From the NCBI GenBank assembly GCA_963969495.1, contig OZ018327.1:39697724-39761723 (forward strand): DNA of 64,000 nt, given 5' to 3'. The stretch is from Ceratothoa steindachneri (Eukaryota > Arthropoda > Malacostraca > Isopoda > Cymothoidae). Under the pieces are notes generated by a model, which was given only the letters and a program-made list of their open reading frames with translations, searched no databases and was not told the origin of the DNA. This document shows positions 54,344 to 64,000 of the stretch, piece after piece; the first letter of the stretch is position 1; each line of letters opens with the position of its first letter. A program made the position numbers and the translations under genes.

Positions 54344-55602
54344 TAAAGGGGGTTCCAATAACTTGGACCGATTTTAAATGTGAGTTAAATTTAAGCGTCT
54401 AATGATTTTTTTTTCTTTTTCATTCATATTTAACAACTTCAGTCTTTGACAATTTCAACCATGGAAAGATTAACAATCGAACAACGAGTTAAAGTTATCG
54501 AAGCCTATTACAAAAATGGACGTTCAAACAGAAACGCATTTCGGGCACTTCGCGATTTTTTGGTCAACATAATCGGGGTCGGTGGCAGATATGAAAACGC
54601 CATTGCGGGCTCGTTTACGCCGTTCACTTGAAAACATTGCTGCAGTGCGGGAGAATGTGGCCGAAGATCCAGACACCTCTATTCGTCATCGCGCGCAGGA
54701 ATTGAACCTTTCCATAACAACGTTACATCGGATTTTGACAAAAGATTTGTCTCTACACGCTTACAAATTCAATTGACACAAGAACTGAATACTGCTGACC
54801 ATTTGAAGCGCCGTACATTCGTCAATTGGGTGCACGAGCAAAGACAAGCTGATAATGATTTTCCGCAAAAAATCATCTTTAGTGATGAAGCCCATTTTCA
54901 TCTTGGTGGATTCGTTAATAAGCAGAAATGTCGCATTTGGGTTGATGAAAATCCCAGGAAGATTGTTGAAAAGCCACTGCATCCACAAAAGGTCACTGTT
55001 TGGTGTGCATTTTTTGCTAGCGGAATCATTGGGCCGTATTTCTTCGAAAATGATGCCCGGAATTCTGTTACGATGACAAGCGAGCGATACCGTGCCATGA
55101 TAACCAACTTTTTATGGCCTGAATTGAATTCTATGGATGTCGAAGATTTGTGGTTTCAACAGGACGGCGCCACATGCCACACAGCCAATGCAACAATGGC
55201 TTTATTGAATTAGAAGTTCCCAGGTCGCATCATCTCTCGAAACAGCGAGGTCAATTGGCCACCACGATCGTGTGACTTGATGCCTTTAGATTTCTTCCTT
55301 TTGGGTCATCTCAAAAGTAAGGTCTATGCCAACAAGCCAATAACAATTCAATAGCTGAAGGATGAGATAATAAGGGATAGTGTTGAGATCGAGGGGCAAT
55401 TATGCAGAGATGTCATCAAAATTTTGACCATCGAGTGGAGGTGTGCCGCCGAAGTCTTGGCAGACATTTAGGTGATATAATTTTTCGCACATAATTGCCA
55501 TGACTCAAATAACATGATCCAATAGTGAAATCAATAAATTTTTAACAATAACACTATTTTATTTGCTGGTAACTTTGATCCGTCTTAATGGAACACCCTT
55601 TA
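54344..55602 (+). mobile_element. DD41D-type mariner transposon, full length, inactive
   Basis: The ends TAAAGGGGGTTCCAATAACT and, inverted, TAAAGGGTGTTCCATTAAGA form terminal repeats; TA flanks both sides. The transposase is on the plus strand from 54461. Length, 1.26 kb, is normal for the group. It belongs to the same broad group as the outer element at 38.8-42.15 kb. Confidence 0.9.
54461..55471 (+). pseudogene. DD41D-type mariner transposase
   Basis: Starts MERLTIEQRVKVIEAYYKNG with a helix-turn-helix; part of the linker is deleted around 54565. It continues in two further frames: RARLRRSLENIAAVRENVAE, LNLSITTLHRILTKDL, then FPQKIIFSDEAHFHLGGFVN (first Asp), VTVWCAFFASGIIGPYFFEN, LWFQQDGATCHTANATMALL (second Asp), a stop, and NWPPRSCDLMPLDFFLLGHL (third Asp). 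There are 41 residues between the second and third Asp when the stop is counted. Another stop interrupts ITIQ*LKDE. All three Asp are kept, so this copy died by frameshift and stop. Confidence 0.9.
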
Positions 55603-56578
55603 GAACCCTGCCAGTGACCTTGTACACCTTTCTTATACACAGTTAATCAAATCGATGTATACATGCATATATTCCTCTTCACAAAGAAGAAAAACACTGT
55701 ACTAATCCCATATTGCTAAAAACAAATCTGTACAATAAACACTTCATCCCAAATGCAACAATTTCCGATAATTTTATATCTCTATAGTCTGTCTCTATAT
55801 GTATGTGTATATATGGGTGTGTGCACGTGTATGTATCTGTATCTCTCGTGTCCTTCTAACATGCACCCAGGTCAATTTGGCCATCCTAGATTTATTTTAC
55901 CAATATAAATTCCAGGAAAATTCCTGATAATGTTTATGCAATCCAGGTTACATAAGCTGAATCACAGGAAATTCCTACTCTAAGCAAGGATTTCTCGATA
56001 ATTATAATCACATTCTTCGAGGTGCACACGAATGGGATGTGCGAAAATCGATCACCAGGGGTTGGTTCTATGAGCCAAAAAAGCATCGAACGCTCTAAAA
56101 TTATTTACTAATATGACACCAATAGAAATGGCACCAACTAGTGTGGCATGGCGAAAGAGGGCAAACATAAGAAAAAGGATAAATAAAAGTATTGTGAGAA
56201 TATAATAATATTTTATACTTTGCTATAAAGGTCCAGGTGTTAGAGCTACATCTGTATGAACAGCACATACACAAAGACGAATTGTAGTACAATTCCCGAG
56301 TTAGAACCTCCCTTTAACAGAGCCTTAACTTAGCATAGTTAAATGTACTATTTAGTAAGAAGGTTTGGCTGGCAAAAACTAGTTAGTCCACTGTAAAAAT
56401 CAACTTTAGGTTTTATTTGAAATATTAAAATCAACAACTCAATGGATCTTTAACCTATTCATAGAGTTTACCATCATAAAATTTCATTATAGGCTTTAAA
56501 ATCTAATACACCTATATTCCTTAATCGTAATAACAAACATTTAATTCATTCTGTTTAGTCAGTAAACCGGTAGAATTG
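55603..56578. other. No gene seen
   Basis: AT-rich DNA between two transposons. Confidence 0.55.
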
Positions 56579-57264
56579 TACAGTACTTTCCAAAAAGATC
56601 AGAGCGCTTATATTTCTATCACATCATCCATAACTTTTGGCAGACAAAATCCAAGTTTTCCAAAATTAATGCATGATAACCTTCATATAAAAACTACATC
56701 AGTAAAGTTTATGTGAATTTAGATAAACGAAACTAAAATTTTCAAACCACAAACAAAATTCTAGAAAAAAAATCTAGTGTCCAAAAATCAGCCGATCCAC
56801 AGCGGACACAAATTTCCATTGTAAAATAACGATTAAATTATTATCATTGGAAAACATTTGCGCAAGCTATAAGTAATTAGTATTTAATGTGGATGCTTTT
56901 ATTATCGATGATGCTTTGAAATTCCCTGCCACAGGATGGAATGAACTGTTGCCACTCGTGCGCCGTAACCTTGCTCCATTCATCTTGAAGAACTTCCAGT
57001 TCTTCAAATATTTTCAGATTCCTCGCTTTAGACCTCTCCTCGAGGGTCTTCCAAACATTTTCAGTGGGACTCAGGTCCAGACTCTGTGTATGCTAGTTCA
57101 CAAAAGTGGTATGCTCCACATCCAGGAAGGTCTTCGCTGACTTTACCGTGTGGCAGGAGGAGTTATCCTGGGAGGAAATTGCAGGATGAGCTTCGAAGGA
57201 GCGCAGATGTGGGCAGAGCCAGTTGTCACAACAATTCCTTCTATACTTGTGCATTCACTGTGCT

Positions 57265-57274
57265 CCGTAAGCGT
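57265..57274. repeat. SINE target-site duplication, left
   Basis: CCGTAAGCGT, identical to 57801-57810. Confidence 0.9.
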
Positions 57275-57800
57275 TAGTTAGTTAGTTATTTAGCGCGAAT
57301 CCTTCCATGATACTGGGAGGATCCCCAATCGGATAATGAATTTTTTTTATGTAAGGTAAGTATGACAATCGCTGGTCGGCCCGAGGCCCCCAGGGGCCGG
57401 TCCTCTTTTGGAGAAAGGTGCCAGGAAGTATTATGTTTTGACACCAAACAGCGTTCAAGTGGAAGCCTTCGTCACCTCGGGGGAGAGGGACCTGTTCCGC
57501 GTCAGAGGTACGTGAATATAGATACCCATCGGCAGGTTTCCTTGGAACAGAGAGAGTATGTGTGTTGTGCTGTGGAGGCAGGAGAGGAAAGAAAGCAGTG
57601 TTGTGATTGGCTTTGTGTGAGGTGAGAGGTGTAAGATCTACTCACCCGATAATGGGGTGAGCACAGCGCGTCCACCAATCGGTAGCCAGATCTCTACGTG
57701 CGCTGACGTTTGTGTCCGCTCATGCCAGGATTCGGAATTAAACCCCGTACCGCGAAGTTGGGAGGCCAACGCCGTATCCACTTGGCTAGCATGAGCTTTC
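57275..57800 (-). mobile_element. tRNA-derived SINE with perfect 10-bp target duplication
   Basis: On the minus strand it begins with a tRNA-like head (57796-57718), continues through a ~390-bp body and ends in (TAAC)n-type repeats (TAACTAACTAACTAA) at 57275. Identical 10-bp repeats flank it. The body contains the repeated block CGGGTGAGTAGATC / GGGTGAGCACAG near 57640-57670. It is inserted in a Tc1 transposase, so it is younger than that element. SINEs need a LINE partner; a partner with a TAAC-type tail is not obvious in this window. Confidence 0.9.
57718..57796 (-). ncRNA. tRNA-like SINE head (polymerase III promoter)
   Basis: 79 nt with a perfect 7-bp acceptor stem GCTCATG/CATGAGC, A box TAGCCAAGTGG (fits TRGYNNANNNG) and B box GGTTTAATTCC (9 of 11). 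The anticodon arm TTGGCCTCCCAACTTC is imperfect. It is not a working tRNA, but a promoter-bearing head of the SINE. Confidence 0.8.
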
Positions 57801-57810
57801 CCGTAAGCGT
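57801..57810. repeat. SINE target-site duplication, right
   Basis: CCGTAAGCGT, identical to 57265-57274. Confidence 0.9.
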
Positions 57811-58757
57811 ACAAGTGGCTATTACCTTCTAATTAAATGATGCACCGAACCATGACACCTCCTCCACCAAACTTCACATTATTTTTGATGTAATTGAAGG
57901 ACAATTTCTCGCTTGCTCTACGACGAACCAACCTTGTCCAATCGGATCCAAAGGGAACTTAGATTTGTCACTAAAGTGGATTTGGCTCCATTTGTCATCC
58001 GTTCGTGTAACGTGTTCAGTGGTGAATGCAAGAAAGAAGAGCCTTCTTCTTCTCGGACTGATCAATAGCTTCACCGTGGGTGTGCGAGCGTGAATATTTT
58101 CTCCCACAGCCTTCATCAACAGTCTGCCTGAAGACACTGGTGTCCAAAATATAACTATTTTCTCTAGAAATTGCTGCAGCCCTCTTGAAATTAGATTTTT
58201 TCTCAATTAAGATAATAGCTTAGTTTTCCTTTTGTGAGGTATTCCTTGGCCTACCGGTTGATTTATCAGCCTTACATAAACCCGTTTTGTCCTAGGTTGA
58301 CCTTATGGACTACACTTTTGGAGCGTTTGACAGTTCCTTCAATGGTTCCAATTGAAAGACCATCTCGGTGGCGCAGCTTTACGATCAGCTCGCTGACAGA
58401 GCAGAGATGCGTGACATATTTCTTGGTTCGGTTACACGGACGACAGCTGGCAAGAAAATGACCTAACGTACACGAGATTAAGGTGGTTAGTTGCTATGTA
58501 AACAATGGCGATTCTCTCTACAAGAAACCTAAACATTGGAATAATTTTAGACACCTTAATTTTTCTAGTAAATTGTTTATCTACTGATAACTTTCGTTTT
58601 ATCTATCTAAATGTGTATAATTTTCACCCATACGTAATTTATAGAAGTATTTAATCCTACAACAATTTGAGAAACCTTGTATTTTATCTGGCAAATGGTA
58701 TAGAGAATTTTGAGATAGAAATACAGCCGTTTTGATCTTTTAGGGCGTGACTGCATA

Positions 58758-60918
58758 TCCAGAATGGTTCTGTGATAAGCTAGCTTTAGGCGCGCTCACA
58801 CACACAACTGGGCACAAGCTTCAACTGACTTCGAAGAAAATGATTATGGTTGTAAGTGAAAGTCTCAGGAAAAGTGATCAACCATGATTAAAGGCTCAAT
58901 ATAAAATGTCTGGGGAAAAACAATTTTATGATACTCTAATCAATCCCATTTCTTTCTGTGGAAACCCCACCATGCCTAGGTACTAGGAGGATTCTCCCTA
59001 TTTCTCTCAACTAGAGGAATGCAAGAATTGTTGCAAGCAGGATCAAAGGCATACTTGAGTCCAGCTTCTTCAATAATTAAGCTCCCCGGAGGGATTCATG
59101 TCAAACACTATCTTTTGCTCTCGCAGAGATGCTCCGATGGACTTCTTTACCGATCCTTTCTCATAAGAGGTGGGCCGTATCTAGGAAAGCCATCACGCTC
59201 AGTAGATGGGTTTATGGGTCCCTAAGAAAGGAGATATCGTGTGTAGTACTTCTTCGTGTGAGGTTTAGGGAGTCTATGTGTAGGTGTATGATCATGTCTG
59301 GGTTTTGGCTGCATCTGTTTGATGTTGGTGTCAGGGCAGAGAGAGAAACTACCCTGACTGGTTTGTCTCTTCCGATACATACGGCTCATTACTCCCAACA
59401 TAAATACATAATGTTGGGAACCAGATAAAGTTAGCAGAGAGGATGGCCTCTTATCTAGCAGGAAAGAGAAGACTGGTGACCAACTTGAATACGAAGTCAT
59501 TTTAAACCTTCGTGAAGAGAGTTCGTTACGAGAACATCGTTCTAGAAAGTACTTCGGACTTCTAACAAAGCCACAATCACCTGATCTCTCTCCTTTAATT
59601 TCAAAGCATGACAGATCGGGAACGGAGATAAGAGGATCTGTGGCATAAGAAACACACACCCAGACTCTAGCTCTGGCAATTCTCTTTATTACTCTAAGCT
59701 ATTTATGTATTTTGAACTTTTTCCTACCCAATGTGGGGGGGAGGGTCAAGCTATCACAACTCAGTGCCGGTTCCAAGCCCGGATAAATAGGGAGGGTTAG
59801 AGTCAGGAAAGGCATCCGACCGTAAAGTCTCTGCCAAGATCTTAATGGATGAGTCTTTTAGCGAATGAAACGACTCATCAAGAACCGCGACCTCGGGTTG
59901 GGAGAAGCCGAGAAGAAAAAGCAGAAGGTTTATTACTTTCGCTACGTCTGACACCATTTCTTGCAGATTTCTTCACGCCACGATACACTTCCTCCAGTCT
60001 CTCTTGCTTGCCATTGTTCTCACTGGGGAGTACCTCAACTCTTTTTGCTTTGAGCCCGGATTGCATATCAAAATGATACGAGAGTTCTTCTACTTTCCTC
60101 TCCTCGTCTGTTTCTCTTCGTTGCTAACTACATCATCGCGACCTTCCGGTTTTCACATGGTTGTTATTATTTCATTTTGTCTGATTCCCTTTTAACGTAG
60201 TGGTAATTTATATACAAAAATTGCAAATAATATTCTTCAATGCCAAATTAATCGACTCATTTTTCAAACCATTAAATCTTGTGTGTAATTTATCTATTTT
60301 ATCATTGCATTTCTGTATGTTTATTCAATTCATTTCATCTCCTCTGTATTTATTCATAAAACACCAAAATTCAGTCGCTTTTTCCGGACTGAATGAAGAG
60401 TAATAAGCCCTTATTAGTCGTTCGCATCCTGTCTTTATCATAGGTCTGATCACCCTTTGTAGGAGTTCAAGATCGATACAGAGCTATAAAAAATGAAGAT
60501 CCCATTCTGAGATGCGACAGAAGTAGACATCATTAAAAATGATTTTGCAAAACCGTTTAGAGTAGAAAACAAAGATAATATTCCGTAAGTACAAGACACA
60601 ATGGTTTTAACGGAGATTTCATGAACAAAATAATTACTATCGAAAAACCGACATAGGTTTGCAATGATGAAAATAAAACTCGACAAGTCTCCATAACCCA
60701 ATATCGTGTAACGCGTCAATTGAATGAAAACGAGAAATCTATGGGAAAGCAACTACGATCGTTAATATGGTACCCCTGCAAAACTAAAACACTCGTCTAG
60801 ACAGACTATATAATTGAAAAGCCCCGCAGAAGAGTACCGTGGGTAGACTGTTAGAGCTAGTAGCTTAACCTTATTGAAGAATCAACTTTGTCTCATTTTG
60901 ATATGTTCCATTCCAAAT
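58758..60918. other. No assignable gene; possible eroded retroelement sequence
   Basis: At 59756-59850 the plus strand reads CAGTGCCGGTTCCAAGCCCG, GGAAAGGCATCCGACCGTAA and TCTGCCAAGATCTTAATGGATG, a series I associate with widespread animal LINE relics, but I cannot name the family. At 59130-59240, SLPILSHKRWAVSRKAITLS is faintly like a tyrosine-recombinase segment of DIRS elements. Both are weak. The rest is AT-rich without signal. Confidence 0.3.
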
Positions 60919-62150
60919 ATCAGGTTGGAACGAAAGTAATATCCGATTTTCTAGAATATAGTTTTAGTATTTATTAAAGTATGCCTCTTGTTATTGTTTA
61001 ATAATGTTATAATGAGTAATTTATACATTTTCCTTTCAGACTATAAAATATTGTCCTCTACTCTAAAGATCACATTAGACATGTTTTAATCTATGAATTT
61101 CATAAGGATAGCAATGCACGTATAGCGGCAGAATGGAAATGATGCAGTAATTGAAAGAAGTTACAGGAGGTGGTTTTTCCGTTTCCGAAGTTTGGGTTTC
61201 AATCTGAAAGACAGACCAAAGGAAGGTCGTCCAAAAGAACTTGATTCCGAAGAGTTGAAAGTTATTGTTACACAAATTTTGCTATAACTTTAAGGGAACT
61301 CGTAGAAAAATTCAACCTAACTCATACGACCTTTCTACGGCAAATATAGGGGTTCCAGTGATTGGAAAATGGGTCCCGTGCGAACTATCCAAGGCAAATA
61401 TGCAATATCGTGATGTTTGTTGTGAGTCAATGCTTTCACAACACCTTCAGGCACCATTTTGTGGCAGGCTTTTACTGGTGATGAAAAGTGGATCCTTTAG
61501 TATAACGTTAAACGCCGCCGTTTGTGGATCAGGCGAAGAAGCAGAATTTTTCAGCAGCCGAGAGGAGGACTTCATCCCAAAATTATCATGTAAGTGTATG
61601 GTGGGAAAATGAATAAATTGTCCATTAAGAAATGATTGACAACAATAAAAAAATCAATGTTAATCTCTACTGCAATGAACTTGGTCGTTTGAAAGCCACT
61701 CTTGGAAAATGGCATCCCTCCTTAATCAACAGAAGGGGTATCATCCTCGATCACGGTAATACCCGTCCTCACACAGTTCTAATGACCAAAGATCTCTTGG
61801 ATAAACTCGGTTGAGGAATATTGGCCAGAATAACATTTCCTGCTGGACACACTGAACATATGATCCGAGGGGCTTTCTAAACCTTTCCCGTCTTGGCCAG
61901 AGAATGAGGACTACAATAAAGCGTTAAACTCTATTAAGAATCTGAAAGCGGTTACTGACGTTGCTGAAGGTGGGATCAAGATGATGAGCGACTTTGCAAA
62001 TGTCGTAACAATGGATGCCAAGCAAAGGGACTATTTCTTTCGAGCTATGGAGTTTAACAGGCGCCGCTTTGGCCGCTTCAAGAAATAAACTGCCAATAAC
62101 CGATTGCGTATATGGCATTAGGAAATCAATCATCATGTAATGTTTTCACT
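60919..62150 (+). mobile_element. Mariner (DD34D-type) transposon relic
   Basis: The left end ATCAGGTTGGAACGAAAGTA and ATATCCGATTTT are the classical mariner terminal sequence. The transposase is on the plus strand. The right terminal repeat is not recognisable, so the right edge is approximate. Confidence 0.75.
61030..62090 (+). pseudogene. Mariner transposase, second catalytic residue lost
   Basis: N-terminal HIRHVLIYEFHKDSNARIAA (helix-turn-helix start), then FAITLRELVEKFNLTHTTFL. Further frames give VWWENE, VNLYCNELGRLKATLGKWHP, SLINRRGIILDHGNTRPHTV and LMTKDLLDKLG. In working mariners the second block is HHDNARPH; here it is DHGNTRPH, so the catalytic Asp is Gly. The third block is not readable. 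Stops and shifts are frequent. Confidence 0.8.
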
Positions 62151-62477
62151 TCTTAATCGATTAAACTTGTAACAAAATATTAATCTCAAATATGTGTCAT
62201 GAATATGGTACCTCATCTGCCTTGAATGCGAGAAAACAAATTTTGTGATATTTCTGAAGTCTCTATGTACCAATGTTCAATTTCTTGTTCCAAAACTATC
62301 ATATTTATATAAGTTAGAAAAATTATTAAACACCTTTAATTCGGTGTCTTTTTGTTGCTCCCTCTTGTTTAGATCAAAATTGGAATTGGAATTGGTGCTT
62401 TTGGCGATTTTAAGGCAAAAAATTAAAGCTCAATGCGGCAATGCTTCCCAACATCATAGGTCAAAATAGCTAGTATT
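62151..62477. other. No gene seen
   Basis: AT-rich interval between the mariner relic and LINE copy B. Confidence 0.5.
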
Positions 62478-62559
62478 TCGGGCTAAGGACTTGGTTATGT
62501 CGCACTTTGTGGGAAGTGGAACGACCTAGCCACAGGTTAAAAAAGCAGTCTCTGATCAT

Positions 62560-62998
62560 GGACCTTCCAACCCTACTACCACAGTAAATTCCGCGCTCAT
62601 TCTGAACCCTTCTGCAGATTCTGTCGTCTCCTCCCTCTGGTCGGGCTGGCGGTTGTAAGAGCTTACCTCCCTCCACCGGGTGAAATCAGGGCTCCCGCGA
62701 TTCGATCGACTAGAGGGAGCACAAAAAAAACCGAAGGTGGTCGTGAGACTGAGTTCTGGGTCTTTTAAGTCTATCAACTGAAAGCAAGCCAGTATCAAGG
62801 GAGCCTCAGCTCCTAAGCGGCGGAGGGAGAAACAGACTCGCATGGCAAACTCAACGTCTCTAACTAAGTCCTCTAACGATACAGCTCCTTCAAAGTCTTC
62901 TACGGCCAAAAACTCCCGGAATTCTTCCTCCAAGAAACCTACAGCCATTCTTGTGAGGCTCTTTACTTCAAAGCAAGCACCCGCATTTCCTCTGAGCT
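62560..62998 (+). pseudogene. LINE ORF1 C-terminal part, copy B
   Basis: A plus-strand frame reads VVVRLSSGSFKSIN, KRRREKQTRMANSTSLTKSS, NDTAPSKSSTAKNSRNSSSK, KPTAILVRLFTSKQAPAF and ends at a stop near 62998. The serine-rich end corresponds to that of copy A. The minus-strand open frames here are antisense. Confidence 0.6.
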
Positions 62999-63109
62999 AG
63001 GGCTGTTGGGCAATTTCCTTCCAGGAATCGCCGTGGACTGTGGGGTGGCAGTGAGTAGCTGCGGTGTATAATCTCCTACGGTTCCCCGTTAGCTATAGGT
63101 CTCTAAGAG

Positions 63110-64000
63110 ACAATGCTGGTTGCAGACAATATCCTCGCCCTCCTTGGGTATAATGGTTTTTCCAACTTCACCACTAAGGGCTGGGATCTGGGTGGCTGAA
63201 GACCGAGCAAGAGGATGCACGATTTACCCAACGCATGATTTCTCCGTTCTTCTAATTGCTTTAAATAATGCAACTACGCCTGGATATGTGTTATGCCTTA
63301 ATTTCCACGTACATTCCACCGTCAGCAGACTTCGACGAGGGCGACTTCCGCCGCGTAGTAGCAAGGTTGCCGATGTTCTTTCCTCTCCTCGGGGACTTGA
63401 ACGGTAGGCATCCATTATGGGAGAAATATGATATCAATCACAGGGATCGAGTCTTTGCCGACGTGTTTGAAGAGTTGGAGATAGGTGACCTTACGGTGAA
63501 TGATTTTACGCATCACTGTCCGAGGACCGCTTCTTTCTCTTGTGCCCTTCAGATGCAAAGCCAGACTTTTGGTGAGATAGTCGATGATATTCATGCTAGT
63601 TACCACTAGCCTATTTTTATATCATTTTGGGGTTGCTGATGCCTGAGAAACGACCTTGGTTGTGCTCGGAGTGTGAGCTGTGGTCTGCATTGCTAGAAAT
63701 GACTAATTTCTCTCTCCGAGTCGACTAACTTAAGTCATTAGATGAGTCCGTTAAGTTCTTCTCCGATAACCTCACCGCCGTGGGCCAAACTATGATTCCT
63801 ACTATATCTGACTGCTTGCACACCGTCCGGTTCCTTCGTAGTCGGTCGAGTGTGAGAAGCCCCTTTAGACAGAAGCGACACATAAAAAGTTTCCCCCTCG
63901 GTCATATTCGTTAATCGATGGCTAAGTTCCTGAGTGTGGAAGCGAATTAAATGTATTTGAGGAGAGTTCTCGCAAGACTCCTCTCCGGTTCTCAGGGAGA
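63110..64000 (+). pseudogene. LINE ORF2: endonuclease and start of polymerase, copy B
   Basis: The best frame (63268-63609) reads LDMCYALISTYIPPSADFDE (the usual 'IYIPPS' block), RLPMFFPLLGDLNGRHPLWE (the ILLGDFNAHHPLWG block with catalytic Asp kept), DRVFADVFEELEIGDLTVND and a degraded THFSS-like end. The upstream start is in other frames (ADNILALLGYNGFSNFTTKG-like, near 63126). Downstream, after stops, PLDESVKFFSDNLTAVGQTM-type text and an Arg-rich stretch lead toward the reverse transcriptase, outside the window. At least two stops lie within 63609-63960. Confidence 0.75.

Larger units (their letters stand above)
56880..58460 (-). pseudogene. Tc1 transposase (DD34E), split by a SINE
   Basis: N-terminal pieces (58420-58206): ELIVKLRHRDGLSIGTIEGT, VKRSKSVVHKV and ADKSTGRPRNTSQ. 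Then VSSGRLLMKAVGENIHARTP, EHVTRTDDKWSQIHFSDKSK (first Asp), VKFGGGGVMVRCII up to the SINE. Beyond it: NSSCHTVKSAKTFLDV (second block, preceded by QD), a stop, and HTQSLDLSPTENVWKTLEER (catalytic Glu kept). Second Asp and Glu are 34 residues apart, as expected for Tc1. The C-terminus QSIIDNKSIHIKY ends near 56885. All three acidic residues are present; shifts, stops and the SINE inactivate it. Confidence 0.85.
56579..58757 (-). mobile_element. Tc1-like transposon with ~210-bp terminal repeats and nested SINE
   Basis: The left (56579-56790) and right (58545-58757) ends are inverted repeats over about 210 bp, sharing TATTTCTATC, AGATAAA.CGAAA and TCTAGAAAAA-like blocks, with TA at the edges. 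Long terminal repeats of this size occur in several Tc1 lineages. The transposase lies on the minus strand and is split by a 526-bp SINE. Without the SINE the element is about 1.64 kb. Confidence 0.85.
62478..64000 (+). mobile_element. LINE copy B, 5' truncated, continues past window
   Basis: Similarity to copy A starts at GGGCTAAGGACTTGG (copy A about 50908) in the second half of ORF1. The element then has the ORF1 C-terminus, the ORF2 endonuclease and, from about 63700, the region leading to the reverse transcriptase. A 5' truncation inside ORF1 is typical of LINE insertion. Confidence 0.8.

Noticed and set aside
57718..57796. Functional glycine tRNA gene
   Set aside because: Anticodon arm does not pair properly and the head is fused to a SINE body flanked by a target duplication.
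59130..59240. DIRS-type tyrosine recombinase fragment
   Set aside because: Similarity is limited to one short stretch without the catalytic Arg-His-Arg-Tyr pattern.
59222..59659. 145-codon minus-strand frame
   Set aside because: No domain recognised; mixed low-complexity content; no context to support it.
62556..62948. 130-codon minus-strand frame
   Set aside because: Antisense to the LINE copy B ORF1 end, which matches copy A on the plus strand.

Overview
This is eukaryotic nuclear DNA, AT-rich, with no bacterial-type operons, rRNA or convincing host gene. The mix of Tc1, mariner/maT and DD41D-type transposons, TTAGG-type repeats, tRNA-derived SINEs, non-LTR retrotransposons and long (AT)n tracts points to an arthropod; a crustacean such as a copepod is my guess, not something the sequence proves. 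Every coding signal I can recognise belongs to a mobile element or to a multi-copy family of unknown function, and nearly all are broken by stops, frameshifts, deletions or lost catalytic residues. I read the window as a transposon graveyard in a gene desert.

Layout. 0-2.3 kb: 5' half of a LINE on the minus strand (endonuclease, then ORF1 with zinc knuckles). 2.3-8.3 kb: gene-free, with (AT)n tracts, one arm of a palindromic repeat and a 236-bp MITE. 8.3-10.4 kb: a 70-bp tandem array split by a Tc1 element. 10.4-15.7 kb: low-complexity DNA, a 47-bp array, and gene-free sequence. 15.7-16.6 kb: an inverted-repeat unit enclosing degenerate TTAGG arrays. 16.6-19.6 kb: two mariner/maT relics. 20.1-21.4 kb: hAT relic. 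23-25.5 kb: an unknown multi-copy gene split by retroelement pol sequence. 26-28 kb: SINE, Penelope-like hammerhead motifs and a 336-bp palindrome.

28.5-37.6 kb: a run of Tc1 and mariner elements, one with an apparent 77-bp intron and two internally repeated insertions. 38.8-42.15 kb: a DD41D-type mariner carrying a second mariner inside its catalytic domain and a third copy of the internally repeated element in its 3' end. 42.2-46.7 kb: a 510-bp MITE and several tandem arrays. 47-54.1 kb: a LINE (copy A) lying between two inverted copies of a hAT/LINE composite. 54.3-58.8 kb: a DD41D mariner and a full-length Tc1 element that was hit by a tRNA-derived SINE with a perfect 10-bp target-site duplication. 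60.9-64 kb: a mariner relic and a second copy (B) of the LINE, running off the window.

The parts do not work together as a pathway; what they record is relative age. The clearest new-looking item is a non-autonomous element found three times with constant ends and two, three or four internal ~122-bp repeats; its structure resembles Helentron-associated (HINE) elements. Other items worth attention are hammerhead-ribozyme-like folds with near zero-loop helix III, a TTAGG array flanked by inverted repeats, and an intron-bearing fold-back Tc1 element.
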